A DNA stretch of 64,000 bases, taken from positions 7,130,001 to 7,194,000 of the forward strand of contig OZ017797.1 of NCBI GenBank assembly GCA_963969395.1, written 5' to 3'. Both the position numbers and the translations under genes were made by a program. Source of the stretch: Pseudoscleropodium purum. Lineage: Eukaryota; Streptophyta; Bryopsida; Hypnales; Brachytheciaceae. Shown here piece by piece: positions 51,801 through 63,900 of the stretch (positions within the stretch are counted from its first letter, which is position 1; each line of letters starts with the position of its first letter). The notes beneath the pieces were generated by a model. That model was not told where the DNA came from, did no database searches, and saw only the letters and a list, made by a program, of their open reading frames with translations.

Positions 51801-52044
51801 TTCGACTGAAGGTATTATATTTGTCGAATTTTTCTTGACGTGGCTGTTTCCTGTCATCTGGTGCTGTAACGGTCGCGTCCGTCGGTCGCTGTCAAACTCA
51901 CAAGGTGATAACTTGGTAACGCAGACGAGAATATCTGGGGAAAAGAGGCGTCTGAGTGAATTGCGAACGTTCCATACTCCGGTGAAGTCGAATCCAGCGG
52001 CAGCCTCTCAGCCATTTCTGAGCAGCCCTGCCATATATCGGTGA
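36831..52044 (+). CDS. POK: POK-type kinesin-12 motor protein, 37 exons
   Basis: A plus-end-type kinesin-12 of the plant phragmoplast-orienting group. Its relatives act at the preprophase band, cortical division zone and phragmoplast to guide the cell plate. Residues 1-261 (exon 1) form a basic, Pro/Ser-rich extension ending FWLDHNVQ. The motor spans about 262-600: VLIRTRP; P-loop [10 protein letters not shown] across exons 3-4; switch I NRESSRSH; switch [11 protein letters not shown]; then [18 protein letters not shown] and [22 protein letters not shown] just after the motor, and GLPMVENC in it, are POK-like. Nearly all the rest is coiled coil, with exon 22 (42589-44880) and exon 23 (44975-48733) very long and the others short. 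The last exon is 51925-52044. All junctions are GT-AG and phases agree, giving 10,530 nt and 3,509 residues, longer than the Arabidopsis homologues. No break is seen. Confidence 0.93.
45014..45826 (+). repeat. ~68-residue internal repeats in the kinesin coiled coil
   Basis: Within exon 23, units begin [15 protein letters not shown] (45014), [15 protein letters not shown] (45218), [15 protein letters not shown] (45419) and [15 protein letters not shown] (45623). Spacings are 68, 67 and 68 residues. Each continues with an ELE.L..EL..KE.LLEEAE-like heptad stretch. Similarity at DNA level is lower than at protein level, so these look like old internal duplications kept by selection on the coil. 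Confidence 0.75.
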
Positions 52045-52710
52045 TAGATTAAGCAGGATATAAACGTACAGTAGGAAGTGATCTCCTGTGGTGAAATGCT
52101 GGCACTGATCGGGAGGTTTCTGTACAGGATTATGTGTACATTATGCAATTTGATTCATTCCTGTGATTGCTGCCTTGGGAGGCCACGCACAGCAATTTGT
52201 CTCTATAAAATTCTAACTCTGAATTGTCACATACAACAGTCATCCTCGGGTCGCTTTGGACGTTTTATGTTTACTTGTATTTGAGCAACTTCAAAGATTG
52301 GGTACTCCCAAAGAGCATCATGAAAGTTATTGTGGTTCTTCACACTAAGATTGGGGAGCGTACTCATGGCGATACGTCATATGCCAAGCTCTTGAGGGAC
52401 AACGTTTTGTTTTATAATGCTCAATACATACCAAGATCAAATGCTTTGACTTTTGGGACAGTGAATCAGCTGAATTGCAAACTTTTGTAGAGAATTTCAA
52501 TGTTCCACTAACGCCTAAATGCCGAAGGCCTTTTTATAGCTTAGAAATTTGCCCTGAATTGAACAAAAAGTCAACATTTTGTTAAGCTGCATCAATTTTT
52601 TTTGAATTGTAACCGTACAAATTCAAACTAGATTGTTAGAGATCACATAGGAAAAGAAAACACAACAATATCACTTATGGATTGGAAGTGCAAAAGATTT
52701 AGATTTTTGA
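52045..52710 (+). other. 3' flank / probable 3' UTR of the kinesin gene, inner end of left arm
   Basis: Follows the TGA at 52042-52044 and is included in full in the palindrome arm. A plus-strand frame at 52224-52490 (88 codons) is unrecognised, and its identical mirror copy adds no independent support. The arm stops at 52710, where the mirrored sequences diverge. Confidence 0.6.
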
Positions 52711-52749
52711 ACCCATTAGGTAATGACTAAAAAATTTAAATCTTTTGCA
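52689..52749. repeat. Hairpin at the left arm/hinge boundary
   Basis: 52689-52708 pairs with 52730-52749 at 19 of 20 positions, with a 21-bp loop containing the arm end at 52710. The 52730-52749 sequence also recurs in the same orientation at 54927-54946 with one mismatch, just inside the right arm. The hinge is therefore flanked by 20-bp near-direct repeats. Confidence 0.85.
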
Positions 52750-52849
52750 GTTTTATATATTCATCTGTGATAATAATCCACAATATATACTACTCTACAT
52801 TTTGTAGAGAGATATCTAGTTGACCTAGCCACATTGTAAGCATCTCACA

Positions 52850-53844
52850 TGAGAAGTCTTATGCATTTGCCAATGAGCCTCTTGGACTTGTACCAAAGGG
52901 AAAGAGGTAAAGATGTAGCTTACTACTGCTACACGGATAGAAAGAGTCATCCTCGACAGGAGACAGATTGTACTAAAGATATCTGCCAATTCTATATATG
53001 GATCATATGGAACTCGTAACTCATCATATCTACAGTTTATAGAGGGTGCAGAGTCCACTACAGCAATAGATGGATCCATGTTGATGAAAGCATCAAGTAT
53101 CATATCATCTAGATATCCAGTTAGCATAGTGTATGGTGACACAGACTCGTGCATGTTTAGAGTTCATGTTCCTCAGGACTATAAATCATGCAAGTCTTTA
53201 GCTGTGCTCATATCAGGTGATGTTTCAAAGGAGTTTCCAGCACCGGTAAAACTTGAGTTCGAGAGTGTGTTTGAAACCTTGTTGATAACAGAGAAGAGAT
53301 ACATTGGAATGATAGCAAGAGAGCGCAAGATGATATACAAGGGAGTTGTTGTGTCCAGGAGAGACAGTTGTGCTTTCCTAAAGAGAACATACTCTATGTT
53401 AGTTGGAATGATTATAGACTCAGCATCACAAGATGATATAGTACAAGCTATCAGGAGCGATCTCCTATTGCTAGCAAGAGGTCAAGTCCCACTAGATGAA
53501 CTGGTGATCACAAAGACACTTGGAAAGGGAACTCGAGTGCTAGTACACCTCTGTTGGTGTGTAGTAATAGACTCAAAGATCTAGGTATAGAAGCTAAGCC
53601 CGGTGATGAACTTGACTTTGTATTCATTAGAACAAAAAAGATGTTCAAACTACAAGGACATTAGATGTGTCCACCACACTTGGTACTACCTCACAACCTA
53701 GAGATAGATTATTTGTACTATATAGAGAATCATATCTTCAATCCTATCGATCAAATTCTACAACTCTTGGGACAGAAACCACTTGTGAAGGAATTTGCTG
53801 ATGCAATTAAGGGACTAGCTATGGCAGGAATTACATCATTCTAA
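52850..53844 (+). pseudogene. Family B DNA polymerase fragment, virus-like (broken)
   Basis: Covers the palm and thumb region of a replicative family B DNA polymerase. Visible in order are LDRRQIVLKISANSIYG (the conserved K..xNS.YG motif), SIVYGDTDS (the catalytic DTD motif C), a KLEFE motif, KRYIGM and KGVVVSRRDS. In another frame come PGDELDFVFI and IDYLYYIENH near the C-terminus, ending at TAA 53842-53844. The exonuclease domain and most of the fingers are missing, so it is 5'-truncated. Breaks are a likely frameshift near 52940, a frame change near 53535 and an in-frame TAG near 53660. The DTD and KxxxNSxYG forms fit eukaryotic or large-virus polymerases rather than protein-primed types. 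Viral origin is inferred from the neighbouring nuclease and the lack of introns. Confidence 0.72.
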
Positions 53845-53907
53845 AAGAAAAGTTTTTAAAAGTACTTGTTAGAGCATGTTGATGAAACTGTCTAGCATGT
53901 CAAGCTC

Positions 53908-54813
53908 CTAATGAGCTTCAAGAGAGAACCACTTCATCTTCTCTTTCAAGTACGAACAATCATATATTTGTCTTAGCCTCTCTATGTTAAGTCCTTGATT
54001 ACTATAGAACATGGTGTTCTCTAGTTTCTCATGACTCCTTATCTCTGATAGTGCTATCTTAGGTCCCACTCTTGCAATCTTCTTATTGTAATCCGTACCC
54101 GTGAGGATAGATATGTCTATCATCTAGGAATGAGTTATGTTAAAGTGCTCATATATGTTTTTAAATGTTATAACATCTGCGTACTCTTCTACCATATTAA
54201 TGTCCTTTATGAGATAGGGACATCCAAACAACAGACTGTCATAGTCAACACTAAACACTGCAGCAACCTCTCTATTCTTGCACATATGTGCACATGTAAC
54301 ATCGGCTTTATATTCTCCTACTACACAAACATCAAGAGCCGAAGGGATCTCTGATATGTTCAATTCAACACATTCAAAGAGAGCATTATAGTATTGCTTT
54401 GCATTCTCTGTGTTTGATAGATCTCTCTTGAATATGCTTCCCATTGTTACTAGCCTCTCTTTCATTCCGAATTTCTTCTTTGCTCTCCTTTCTAGTTCCA
54501 ATTGCATCTCTGGAATTGTCTTTCCATCAAATACAAACACACAATAGAACCTGTCTTTCAAGACATCCATTGCCTTCTTGATTGTATCAATACAATGTGA
54601 AGCATAGTCTGCTCTTTCAAATCCCTCATGTCTCAGAACATCTCTAGCTTCTACCAGAGAGAACAGCTTCTCTACACGGCAGCGTATAGTGCATTTGAAC
54701 AAAATGAACATTAATGCATTAACATCAACTGCGATCCTCATCCGTTCTATTTTGTGCACTGGAACTTCTTGTATTAGAGGAGATAACAGTGTTGACATAC
54801 CAACTGGAGACAT
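53908..54813 (-). pseudogene. FEN1/XPG-family nuclease, virus-like, with one in-frame stop
   Basis: About 301 codons, the usual size of viral FEN1-like nucleases, on the minus strand with ATG at 54813. The N-terminal half shows GMSTLL, then RIAVDVNAL (first metal-binding Asp), VFVFDGKTIPE (second Asp) and a basic ERRAKKK stretch. GEYKADVTCAHM and VDYDSLLFG supply further acidic residues. A TAG at 54124-54126 interrupts the frame. Directly after it, in the same frame, comes IDISILTGTDYNKKI, then RVGPKIAL, which is the helix-hairpin-helix region with its conserved Asp. Such nucleases remove flaps during replication and repair. In FEN1 the middle acidic motif is EAE; here one position appears to be Lys. 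The stop makes it a pseudogene as read. A host FEN1 would normally have introns, so a viral source is more likely. Confidence 0.75.
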
Positions 54814-54924
54814 GACAGCTATATTGTTAGTTTATACAACTCAAACAATCTTATTGTTAATATGAATGTAATACCATTACTCTACGAGATAGTAGTAATA
54901 GTAATACAACATATTAGAAAGAAC

Positions 54925-57900
54925 TCAAAAATCTAAATCTTTTGCACTTCCAATCCATAAGTGATATTGTTGTGTTTTCTTTTCCTATGTGATCTCTAAC
55001 AATCTAGTTTGAATTTGTACGGTTACAATTCAAAAAAAATTGATGCAGCTTAACAAAATGTTGACTTTTTGTTCAATTCAGGGCAAATTTCTAAGCTATA
55101 AAAAGGCCTTCGGCATTTAGGCGTTAGTGGAACATTGAAATTCTCTACAAAAGTTTGCAATTCAGCTGATTCACTGTCCCAAAAGTCAAAGCATTTGATC
55201 TTGGTATGTATTGAGCATTATAAAACAAAACGTTGTCCCTCAAGAGCTTGGCATATGACGTATCGCCATGAGTACGCTCCCCAATCTTAGTGTGAAGAAC
55301 CACAATAACTTTCATGATGCTCTTTGGGAGTACCCAATCTTTGAAGTTGCTCAAATACAAGTAAACATAAAACGTCCAAAGCGACCCGAGGATGACTGTT
55401 GTATGTGACAATTCAGAGTTAGAATTTTATAGAGACAAATTGCTGTGCGTGGCCTCCCAAGGCAGCAATCACAGGAATGAATCAAATTGCATAATGTACA
55501 CATAATCCTGTACAGAAACCTCCCGATCAGTGCCAGCATTTCACCACAGGAGATCACTTCCTACTGTACGTTTATATCCTGCTTAATCTATCACCGATAT
55601 ATGGCAGGGCTGCTCAGAAATGGCTGAGAGGCTGCCGCTGGATTCGACTTCACCGGAGTATGGAACGTTCGCAATTCACTCAGACGCCTCTTTTCCCCAG
55701 ATATTCTCGTCTGCGTTACCAAGTTATCACCTTGTGAGTTTGACAGCGACCGACGGACGCGACCGTTACAGCACCAGATGACAGGAAACAGCCACGTCAA
55801 GAAAAATTCGACAAATATAATACCTTCAGTCGAAATTCAGACACTTCGTCTTCTGCAGTTCGTAGCCGTGACTCCAACTGCCGGACTGCATCCATTGCAG
55901 CAGACTCATCAACTTGCCTCACGGAGTTCGCGCTGCCTGCTGCCTGTTCACATACAAGGCACTCAATTAGTATCAACCGATGAAAACGACCGCCATGTCC
56001 AAACACAAACTTCGACGAGATGCGACCACCCGGTACCTTCTGAATCGCATTACTCAGCGTGATAAACTGCTGCGCGAGCTGGATCTTACTTTCCTCAGCT
56101 TCCTGTTTCACACAGTCAAGCGATAACAGTCAGTCCTTGGTCCTCCGGAAACCGCTAAGTTCATCTTTAACTTTCCACCTCTGCTCACTGAGCGTGATTC
56201 CTCGGCCTTGTGCGTCACTCGGCCAGACTTCACAATTAACTCGAAACAACCAATTCTGCCTCTCCCACACCACAGTACCTGCAATTTGCTTCGGAGTCGC
56301 TGCTCTTCGTCGATATTAGGGAACGGAGTTTTGCCTGCCGCTATCCTGTAACGCTCAAGCTCACCTTTAACTCGCCCAAACATCATTTCCGCACGTCTCA
56401 TCTTCGTGCTCAGGTCCTCCACCTGCAGCCTCAGCGAATTGTTCTCGTCCTGCGAGCAGGGCGACCGTCAGTAACCGGAATGATGATCAAGTCGAGTCGC
56501 ACAATAACTTAAATGCATAACCCGGCAAGACAAACTCTCCAACCCGATAGTGCGCAATACCTTGATCTTAGCATGGTGATGAATCCGTTGCTGAAGGTTC
56601 TGCTGCCCAGATAGCTTCTTGATTTCTTGCTCCAATTCTCCCAACCGTTTCTGAAGCCCTGCACCTTGAGTCTGCACCATCGAAAAAGAATTTCAGTAAA
56701 ATGCTGGCGGTCATCAACAACCAAACGGCAATACGGTGTCCCGAAGAAAATCTACAGCACACACAAATCCGCATGAAAACGTAAATACCTTGAGTTTCTC
56801 ATTCTCCGCTGTCAAGGTATCGTCGCGGAAACGCATCTTCTCCGCAGAGGCACGAGCAGCAACAATCTCGGCCTGCTGTCTTGTAATTTCCTCTAGCCAG
56901 CTGTTGAAAAAGGGAAGCTGTCAATCAGATTAGGAAATAAGTGGCTTCGACCCATGTGTTGGGTCACCCAACGGTAGGCTACCTCTCAAGCCAGATTCAT
57001 ACGGCCGCTAGTCTTAAAAACCCAACAATTGAATGATGGTACCTGTCTCTCTCGCCGATAAACTCGTTCAGCTTCGTCCGCAATCTTTCCAATTCAGCAT
57101 CTTGGACAGTATCCTGCCAAGTGCCATGCTGTGAAGGTAAGAAAATGAAGCAAACGTCCCGCCTCGACGAACAAGTCACCGCACGTGAGCTAAAACGCAC
57201 AAACTTGACAGGAACTAACCGGTCTCTGGTTCTCGATGCTCTGTCGCCGAACAGTGGCTACAATCTCCTTCACTTGTGGATGGTTCAACTGCTCACATCC
57301 GACGCACAAACGTTAGAAGATTCCCACCTGCAGTCAACTCAACATACATCATCGTCCACGGCAAAGTTGACACAGACTGTCGAGAGATTCACCTTCATAT
57401 TCTGAACATCCAGATTGCAGCGAACCAATCCACGAACCACGTCGTGCAAATCACTCTCAAGCTCGGCAACTTTCGCATTCAAACCGTACACCTGCATCCA
57501 CCCACGCACCAAGTTCCACGTGAGCTCCCGCAAGAAAACCCACTCCACCAAAGAAATCGGAAATCATGGGCAGTCAAAGCACGGCTCGCAAGGGCTGCCA
57601 CTCACTTCCTTCAGGCGCCCTGCGGCAAGAGCTTCAAGCTCCTCGATTCGGCGCCTAGCGGCGGCGTCTGCGTTTCTGAAGTCCACGAATGGTCCCACAC
57701 TAGATGTTCTGGCTAGAGACTTGCCACTGCCGTTCTCTAGCAAAGCCTCCAGTCCCTTCACCTGTGTAAAACAATGTCAGTCGTGAGATACACCACAGCT
57801 GTTTCAGACCAAACTAGGACAACAACACCGAGTGTCATCATCCCTACTCTCAAGGGAACCAATGCTAACGAAGTACTCAGACACGTTTGACGCCCTTTCA

Positions 57901-60900
57901 CGGGTCATCTAGCTATTGAGAGATAATGGACCGCACCTTCTGCTGACTTTCGGTCGTCTGCCGTCCAGCTGCTAATGTCACTTCGTTGATATGGCCGTTC
58001 AGAGACTTGATCTGCACAGTAGTTACCATCACTCTCGCATCGTCAGCACGGATTCGGAGGCGGGGAGCACATGTGACGGTCTCCACTAAATATCGCCCCA
58101 AAACCGAGAGGGCTCCTATAACGTCTGCAATAAAACTGCTGCTACAAAACCGCGTCACTTCGCTAGTGCTCTTACCTGTCTATCCTTCTCGTCACATTGC
58201 GATTGCAGATTCTCTAGTCTTTGATGCGCCATTGATAGCTCCGCTTCCACCACTCTTAGCTTCCTAAAATGATTCAAATACAAAAATCAGGATCAGTCGA
58301 GCTTCACGACTCCACTTTCGACACCAAACAAATGCCCAACCCGGCCAGCAACACTGGTGCACACACACGCGCAGACCCATACCTTTCCAAAGACTGCTTC
58401 GCAGGTTGTGCTTCTCTGGACTCCAATGCCGAGAACGTCGACCCAAGCTGCCTCGATTTTCTGAGTTCCTTCTCGACTTGCTCTCGCAATTCATACTGCT
58501 CCTCCACTTTCTTCTCAAGCCCAGTCACCTGTCAAAAACTTCGTGTTAGATTCTGGTCCTCGAAATTGACAGGATGCTTCACGACAAACGACTGGAAGTT
58601 TCCAGAAAAGACGAACGGCTCACTTGATCCTCAAGGCCGGAAATCCTCGTCTTCAATCGCTGCTCGTTGGCCATCATCTCCTCCGCCCTGCTTTCAGCAT
58701 TGGTCTGGAAAACCGCTGCAGACTGCATTCCACGGTCAAAACACCGTCAGATCCTAGCTCCTTCAACATGGACCACTCGCATAGCATTCTCCCGAGACTA
58801 CAAGGATGCGCTTCAAACGTACCTGATTACATTTGATCAGATTAGATGAATGGAAGGGCAGGGTGAAGGGAGAGAGCGCACATGCGAACCACTGTAGTTA
58901 CCTGGCGGGCTTTGGTAGCATCCGCCTCGCGTTCTGATCGAGCTGTTTCCAGCTCCGACTTCAGTGACATCACAACAAATTCTCGTTCCTTGGCCAGTGC
59001 GTCCAGCGACTCCAAACGAGCCTCCAGCCCAGCAACTTTCGCACGCAAATTTGCGTTCTCCACCGCAGCTTCTGTCGCGTTCACAGCGTCACTGGCAATG
59101 CCGTCTTCAAGTTTTTCACGCAGTTCCGACTCGAGAGTGGCAGTCCGCTCGTGCAACATTCTCAACTCCTCACTCTTCTCATCTAATTCCTTCTGAAGCT
59201 GACCGATGCTCCTTGCCGCGCTCTCAGCCTCCACGGTTCCCGTCTCTTCCAGGAGATTGATGTCGTATTCAAAGCCTTTGATGAGTTCCTCCTTCTGTGC
59301 CACCTGCCTTTGAAGACCGAGTACCTGACTGCGCAACTGATCCACATCGATCAGTACCAGCTTCGCGGCATCGGCCTCCTGTCGATTGGCCTCGTGTTCC
59401 GCCTCAATCTCGGCCAAACGTTCTTGCGTTTCTTTCATTGCTGACTCTAAAACGGACAAAGTAGCATCTCTCTCACTCACCGCGGCTAGGAGTTGAGACA
59501 CGGCAGCTTCAGACATCTCAAGCTCCACCCTAGTGTTTTCAAGATCTGCACAAGCAGATGCTAGATCAGCTGCCTGCTCAGAGTTTACCGAATCGACACA
59601 CTGCCCCTCTTCTAAAGACTTATGCCGAATTTCCTGTGCATTCTCTAGCGCGGCCTCTAGCGTTGAGATTTTACTCGTGCTCTCCGCTACAACGCTTTCC
59701 AAGGCTTCCACCTTCAGAGCGAAGCTAGAGATTTCAGATCTGTGCGCTTCAATGATAGACTTCACGTCTTCTTGAATTGCAACTACAGGAAACTCAAAGA
59801 AGCTACCGCTTAGATCCGCTCTCAGGGATTTCATGTCCACGGCCAAAGTCTCCATCTCTTTCTCACAGTGGCTCTTCGTGAGATCAACTTCCTCCTGCGC
59901 CAAAGCAAAAGCGGCTATGCTTTCCAAAGACAGGCTCACGCACTCCTCCGCTTCTCTACAACTCTCCTGTCCACAATCTTTGTCCTTTGCAGATGCATTC
60001 CGAGTTTCATCTATCCTCTTTCTCACTGCAGCATACTCATCGGCCTCTGCCCGAGCGGCATCTCTTTCACGCTTTAGCTGCTCCCTCAATTCGCACTCTA
60101 CCTCGATGGCCTCCGCCCGGGCATCATCTCTCTCATTCTCTAGCTGCTCTCTCTGTGACCTCCATTGAGCTTCAGAGTCCGTCAACCTCACCACGACATT
60201 CTCCAACTCGAGCTCGAACGTCTCCACTTGCTCCCGACGCCTAATGATCTCCTCTTCGGCATCCGTCACCTCGGCTTCCAGTTCCACGATTCGGGAAATG
60301 GCTTCATCTTTCTCTCTGATCGTCTTCTCCATTTCGATCTCCGTCTCCTTGTAGTGCACCATGGCTTCCTCCAATTGCAGCTTCACGGACAAAATTGTGT
60401 TGTCCCGCTCTCGAAGTTTACAACGCAACTTTTCGCACTCGGCGCTGGTGCTCTTCACTACCTGCTTCAGCTCATCCATAACATGGTCCTTTCCGCTTTC
60501 ACCATCCTCTGAGCTGGACCTCTTCTCGTCCGAGACGCTATCCACAGGTTTCTCCAGTCGAGAAATCTCTAATTGCAGCAGTTCTTTGTCTGCATTCAAC
60601 CTCGATCTCTCCCCTTCCCACTCCACGGTCATGGTAGCATTGGCGTCCACCAATAGCTTCACCTTCTCCTCCGCGCCAGCTAACGCGGCCCGAGCTTTGG
60701 CCAATTCCACCTCGTCACTCACGGAGGAAGCATCCTTGCCTGCACATTTACCGCCGGCTTCCAAATTATCGCTTCGATTCGTCAACGATGCAATACTTGC
60801 CAATGCGGCATCCTTCTCGGCAACTACACCCCGGAGCCGGTTCTCAAGAGAACTTTTTTCTTCTTGCAGTGCCGCCACCTCGCCTCCCTTTTCTGTCAGT

Positions 60901-63900
60901 TGGGACCTCATCGCTTCGATCTCCGATACGATAATATCCCTTTCATGGCCCCAACTCTCTTCCGACCTTGAAAATTCGTGCATCACCACAATCAGCGCAT
61001 CCAGCTTCCCCTGGGCTTCCATCCGGTTCACTCTCGCTTTCTCCAAGCGCTCTTGGAGGAAAACATGCTCTTCCTCCTTGTCAGCTCTGGATTTCTTCAA
61101 CTCATCGATACTCTTGCTCATGCTGTCGATGTTCTCCTCAGCGGCCTGGAGCTTAAATTTGGCAGCCGTCAATTCTTCGCGTGGTGCGGAGGCGCGTTCG
61201 GTGACATCCATCAGATCCATCTGCACGCGTTCCAGATCCTCACGAGCAGCTGCCAGGCTCTCTTCTCTCTCGCCCAGCGCCAGAGATAGCTGGACGGCCC
61301 TAGCTTCGATCGACCGAACTTCAGTCTCCAAAGCTTCCTTCGCTGACGTCAAGTCCTCTATCTCCGACTGCATGGAGGAGATTCGGTCGTCAGTGTCCGT
61401 ACACATCGACTGGATAAATTGCAGTCTCTCGCTGATTGCTGATTGCGCATCCATCGTTGAGACCTCCAAGTTCAGACTGTCGCGCTCTCTCCTCAGCTCC
61501 ACCACTTCGTTCTGCAAGTGAATCACGTCTTCCTCGCTCATATTCCGGGCAGTGGACAGCTCCTCCAACTCCATCATCAAAGACTGCTCCCTATCCTCAT
61601 ATTCCACGATCCGGGCCTCCATCACAGCGACCTTCTCCTGCAGAACGGATTGGGCCTCCTCGGCTTCACAAAGCCTTGAAGCGGACACGCTGGAGTCTAT
61701 CGAGGCACTCTCCAGCCGGGATTCAAGAAAAGCCTTCTCCCCAGCAACTGCCTCCAAGGCCGCGTCTGCCTCGACCATACGGGACCGGAAATCCTCCAGA
61801 ACTGACTCTCTGCTCTCCAACTCCGATTGGATTGCCTCTTTCTCCCCTGCCAGTTTCTCCAGGGCCGCATCAGCCTCAATGACCCGGGTCTGGGATTCCT
61901 GCAGAAGAACTTCTCGGCTCTCCAATTCGGCTTGAATTGCCTGCAGCTCTTCGCGAAGTCGAGACAGCTCCCCGCTGTTTTCAGCATACATGGATGATAA
62001 CCTATTCACCTCTGCATTCAGCTCACAGATTGCTTCGTCCTTTTCCTCACCAAGCGCTTGAGAAGCTTGGACCGACTCAGAGAGCTGCTTCTCCACTTCT
62101 TCCAAGGTCCTCTCCTTCGCCCGAATCTCACCTTGCAACGACTCAAGCTTTCTCCTCATCTCAGCTAACTCACCATCCTCTTTCTGAACGCTCATGCAGG
62201 ACATCCGCTCGCTCTCCTCTTTCAGCAGCGCTATGTGCTCGTCCTTCTCCTTCATGAGTTGCTCGGAAGCTTGCCCTGCCTGGATTAGCTTGGTCTCTGC
62301 TTCTTCTAGAAGCACTTGCTTCCTCTGCAATTCTGTTTGAAGAATCTCCAATTCCCTCCTGCTCTCATCCAGCTCTTCTTCCTTCTTCGCACTCGTGCCA
62401 GAGAGAGTCTCGCTCCGCTCTTTCAACTCAGCGATTTCACGCTCGCGCTCATTCTCGCGTGCCTCTGAAGCTCCAACAGATTCAAGATGATCGCTTTCTG
62501 CCTGCTTCAAGAGGGACTCTTTCTGTCGCAGCTCCGACCTCAGCAGCTCAAGTGCCGTCTCATGGGCGGCCAGCTGCTCCTCCTCCTTCGCAACACTCAT
62601 GCACGACACACGCTTGCTCTCCTCTGCAAGTGCCGCAACCTCGACCTCCTTTTCGAGGACCTGGAAACAGAAGTGAAAACACACTGAGCTTAGTCCCAAA
62701 TTGCACTGCTCAGTCACGCAACATCTCGCAATTATCCCAAGGCGAATCACTTACCAGAGTGCTCAGTTGATCAGACCGGGCCTGCACCTGCTCCAGCTCC
62801 ACTCTCAATGCCTCCATCTCCGCTTCCAGGGAGGACTTTTCTTTTTCCAAGCGCCGCAAATCGCTTTCCAGACCTGCCTTCTCTACTTCCCACTCTTCTT
62901 TCACGATAGCCAGGCTTTGATGGGCCGCAGCGGCTTCAACAGCTTTATCTTCAGCTTCCTTCAGTAGAGAACGACTCATAGCAAGCTCCTCCTTCAGGTC
63001 ATTCATGGCGGAGCAAGTTTCCGATGCCTCGCTTTCGACCTTCTCCTTCGATTCAACGAGCAGCTTCCTCTCAGTTTCCAGAGCTTCCAGTGCCGATTGA
63101 AGTCTGGCCACTTCACTTCCCAGATGTGCTACAGCTGCTTCTTCTTCACCGGCCATTCTCTTCGTTTCCTCCAGATGTTCGGAGAGTTGCCTCACTTCTT
63201 CTTCGCACTCTCTCAGCAAAGACTGGTCAGACACCTGAGCGTCCCGCAATCCTGAGAGCAGACGCTCCTTCTCGTTGATGACAACTTCTGCTTCCCTCAG
63301 CTCGGCGCGGGCAGTGCTTTCTGCTATCTCCTTCGCTTCAACTGACTTTGACAGCCACGCTATCACCGCTGACATCACCGTGGAATTTCTCCCCAACTCC
63401 ATAAATTTCTGCCTGGAAGAGTCCACCTCGGCCTGAAGAACATCCAGGGCCTCAGCAGCTTGTGTTCTCAGACGGTGGACTTCTAGCGGGGTCTCCGGGG
63501 TTGGGTCCGAAGACATTGCAAACGCTGTCTCACTCAACACTCGAACTCTGCCCTCCGCGTCCTTCGCCAGCTCCTGAGCATGCTGCAATTGTTGTTTCAG
63601 TTGTTCCACAGCTTTCCTTTTCTCGTTCGTCCTGGAATGCTGCATACTGTCCCGGCTAGACCTTGCTGAAAAAGGCATGTACCCGCAGGATATCTGCTCC
63701 ATCTCCAACCAGGCTTTGTTGAGGGCTTGATCGCCCTCGGCAAGATAATCTACCAGCTCCACAGTGGCACTCTGCCGATCCCTTCGCAAAGCTTCGATCT
63801 CAGAGTCCTTCACTCCCAACATGGACTCGTACTTCTCAATCACGTGCAAGTTCTCATCTTTCACATCACTCAGCATCATCCTCATACTATCAAGCTCACT

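Larger units (their letters stand above)
43635..52710 (+). repeat. Left arm of a >9-kb inverted repeat
   Basis: Reverse complement of 54925-64000. Paired positions sum to 107,635 at every place checked, including 43635/64000, 44885/62750, 48793/58842, 49849/57786, 52490/55145 and 52710/54925. There is therefore no net length change across exons, introns and 3' flank. All the long translations in the two arms are the same. The arm may extend further left than 43635, but its mirror lies outside the window. Confidence 0.97.
52711..54924. other. Hinge of the palindrome: endogenous large-DNA-virus fragment
   Basis: 2,214 bp present once, between the two arms. It contains two convergent replication-gene relics, a family B DNA polymerase fragment on the plus strand and a FEN1/XPG-like nuclease on the minus strand, separated by only 63 bp. 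This density, without introns, contrasts with the intron-rich host gene in the arms. A giant-virus-type origin fits, because NCLDVs carry both gene types and NCLDV-derived segments are known in moss and lycophyte genomes. The remaining ends (52711-52849 and 54814-54924) are AT-rich and non-coding. Confidence 0.65.

Noticed and set aside
52711..54924. Hinge as a Maverick/Polinton fragment
   Set aside because: The polymerase motifs (DTD with KxxxNSxYG and a KLEFE-type thumb) fit replicative family B enzymes of large viruses or eukaryotes rather than protein-primed ones, and no integrase or capsid gene is seen. The fragment is short, so this is not final.
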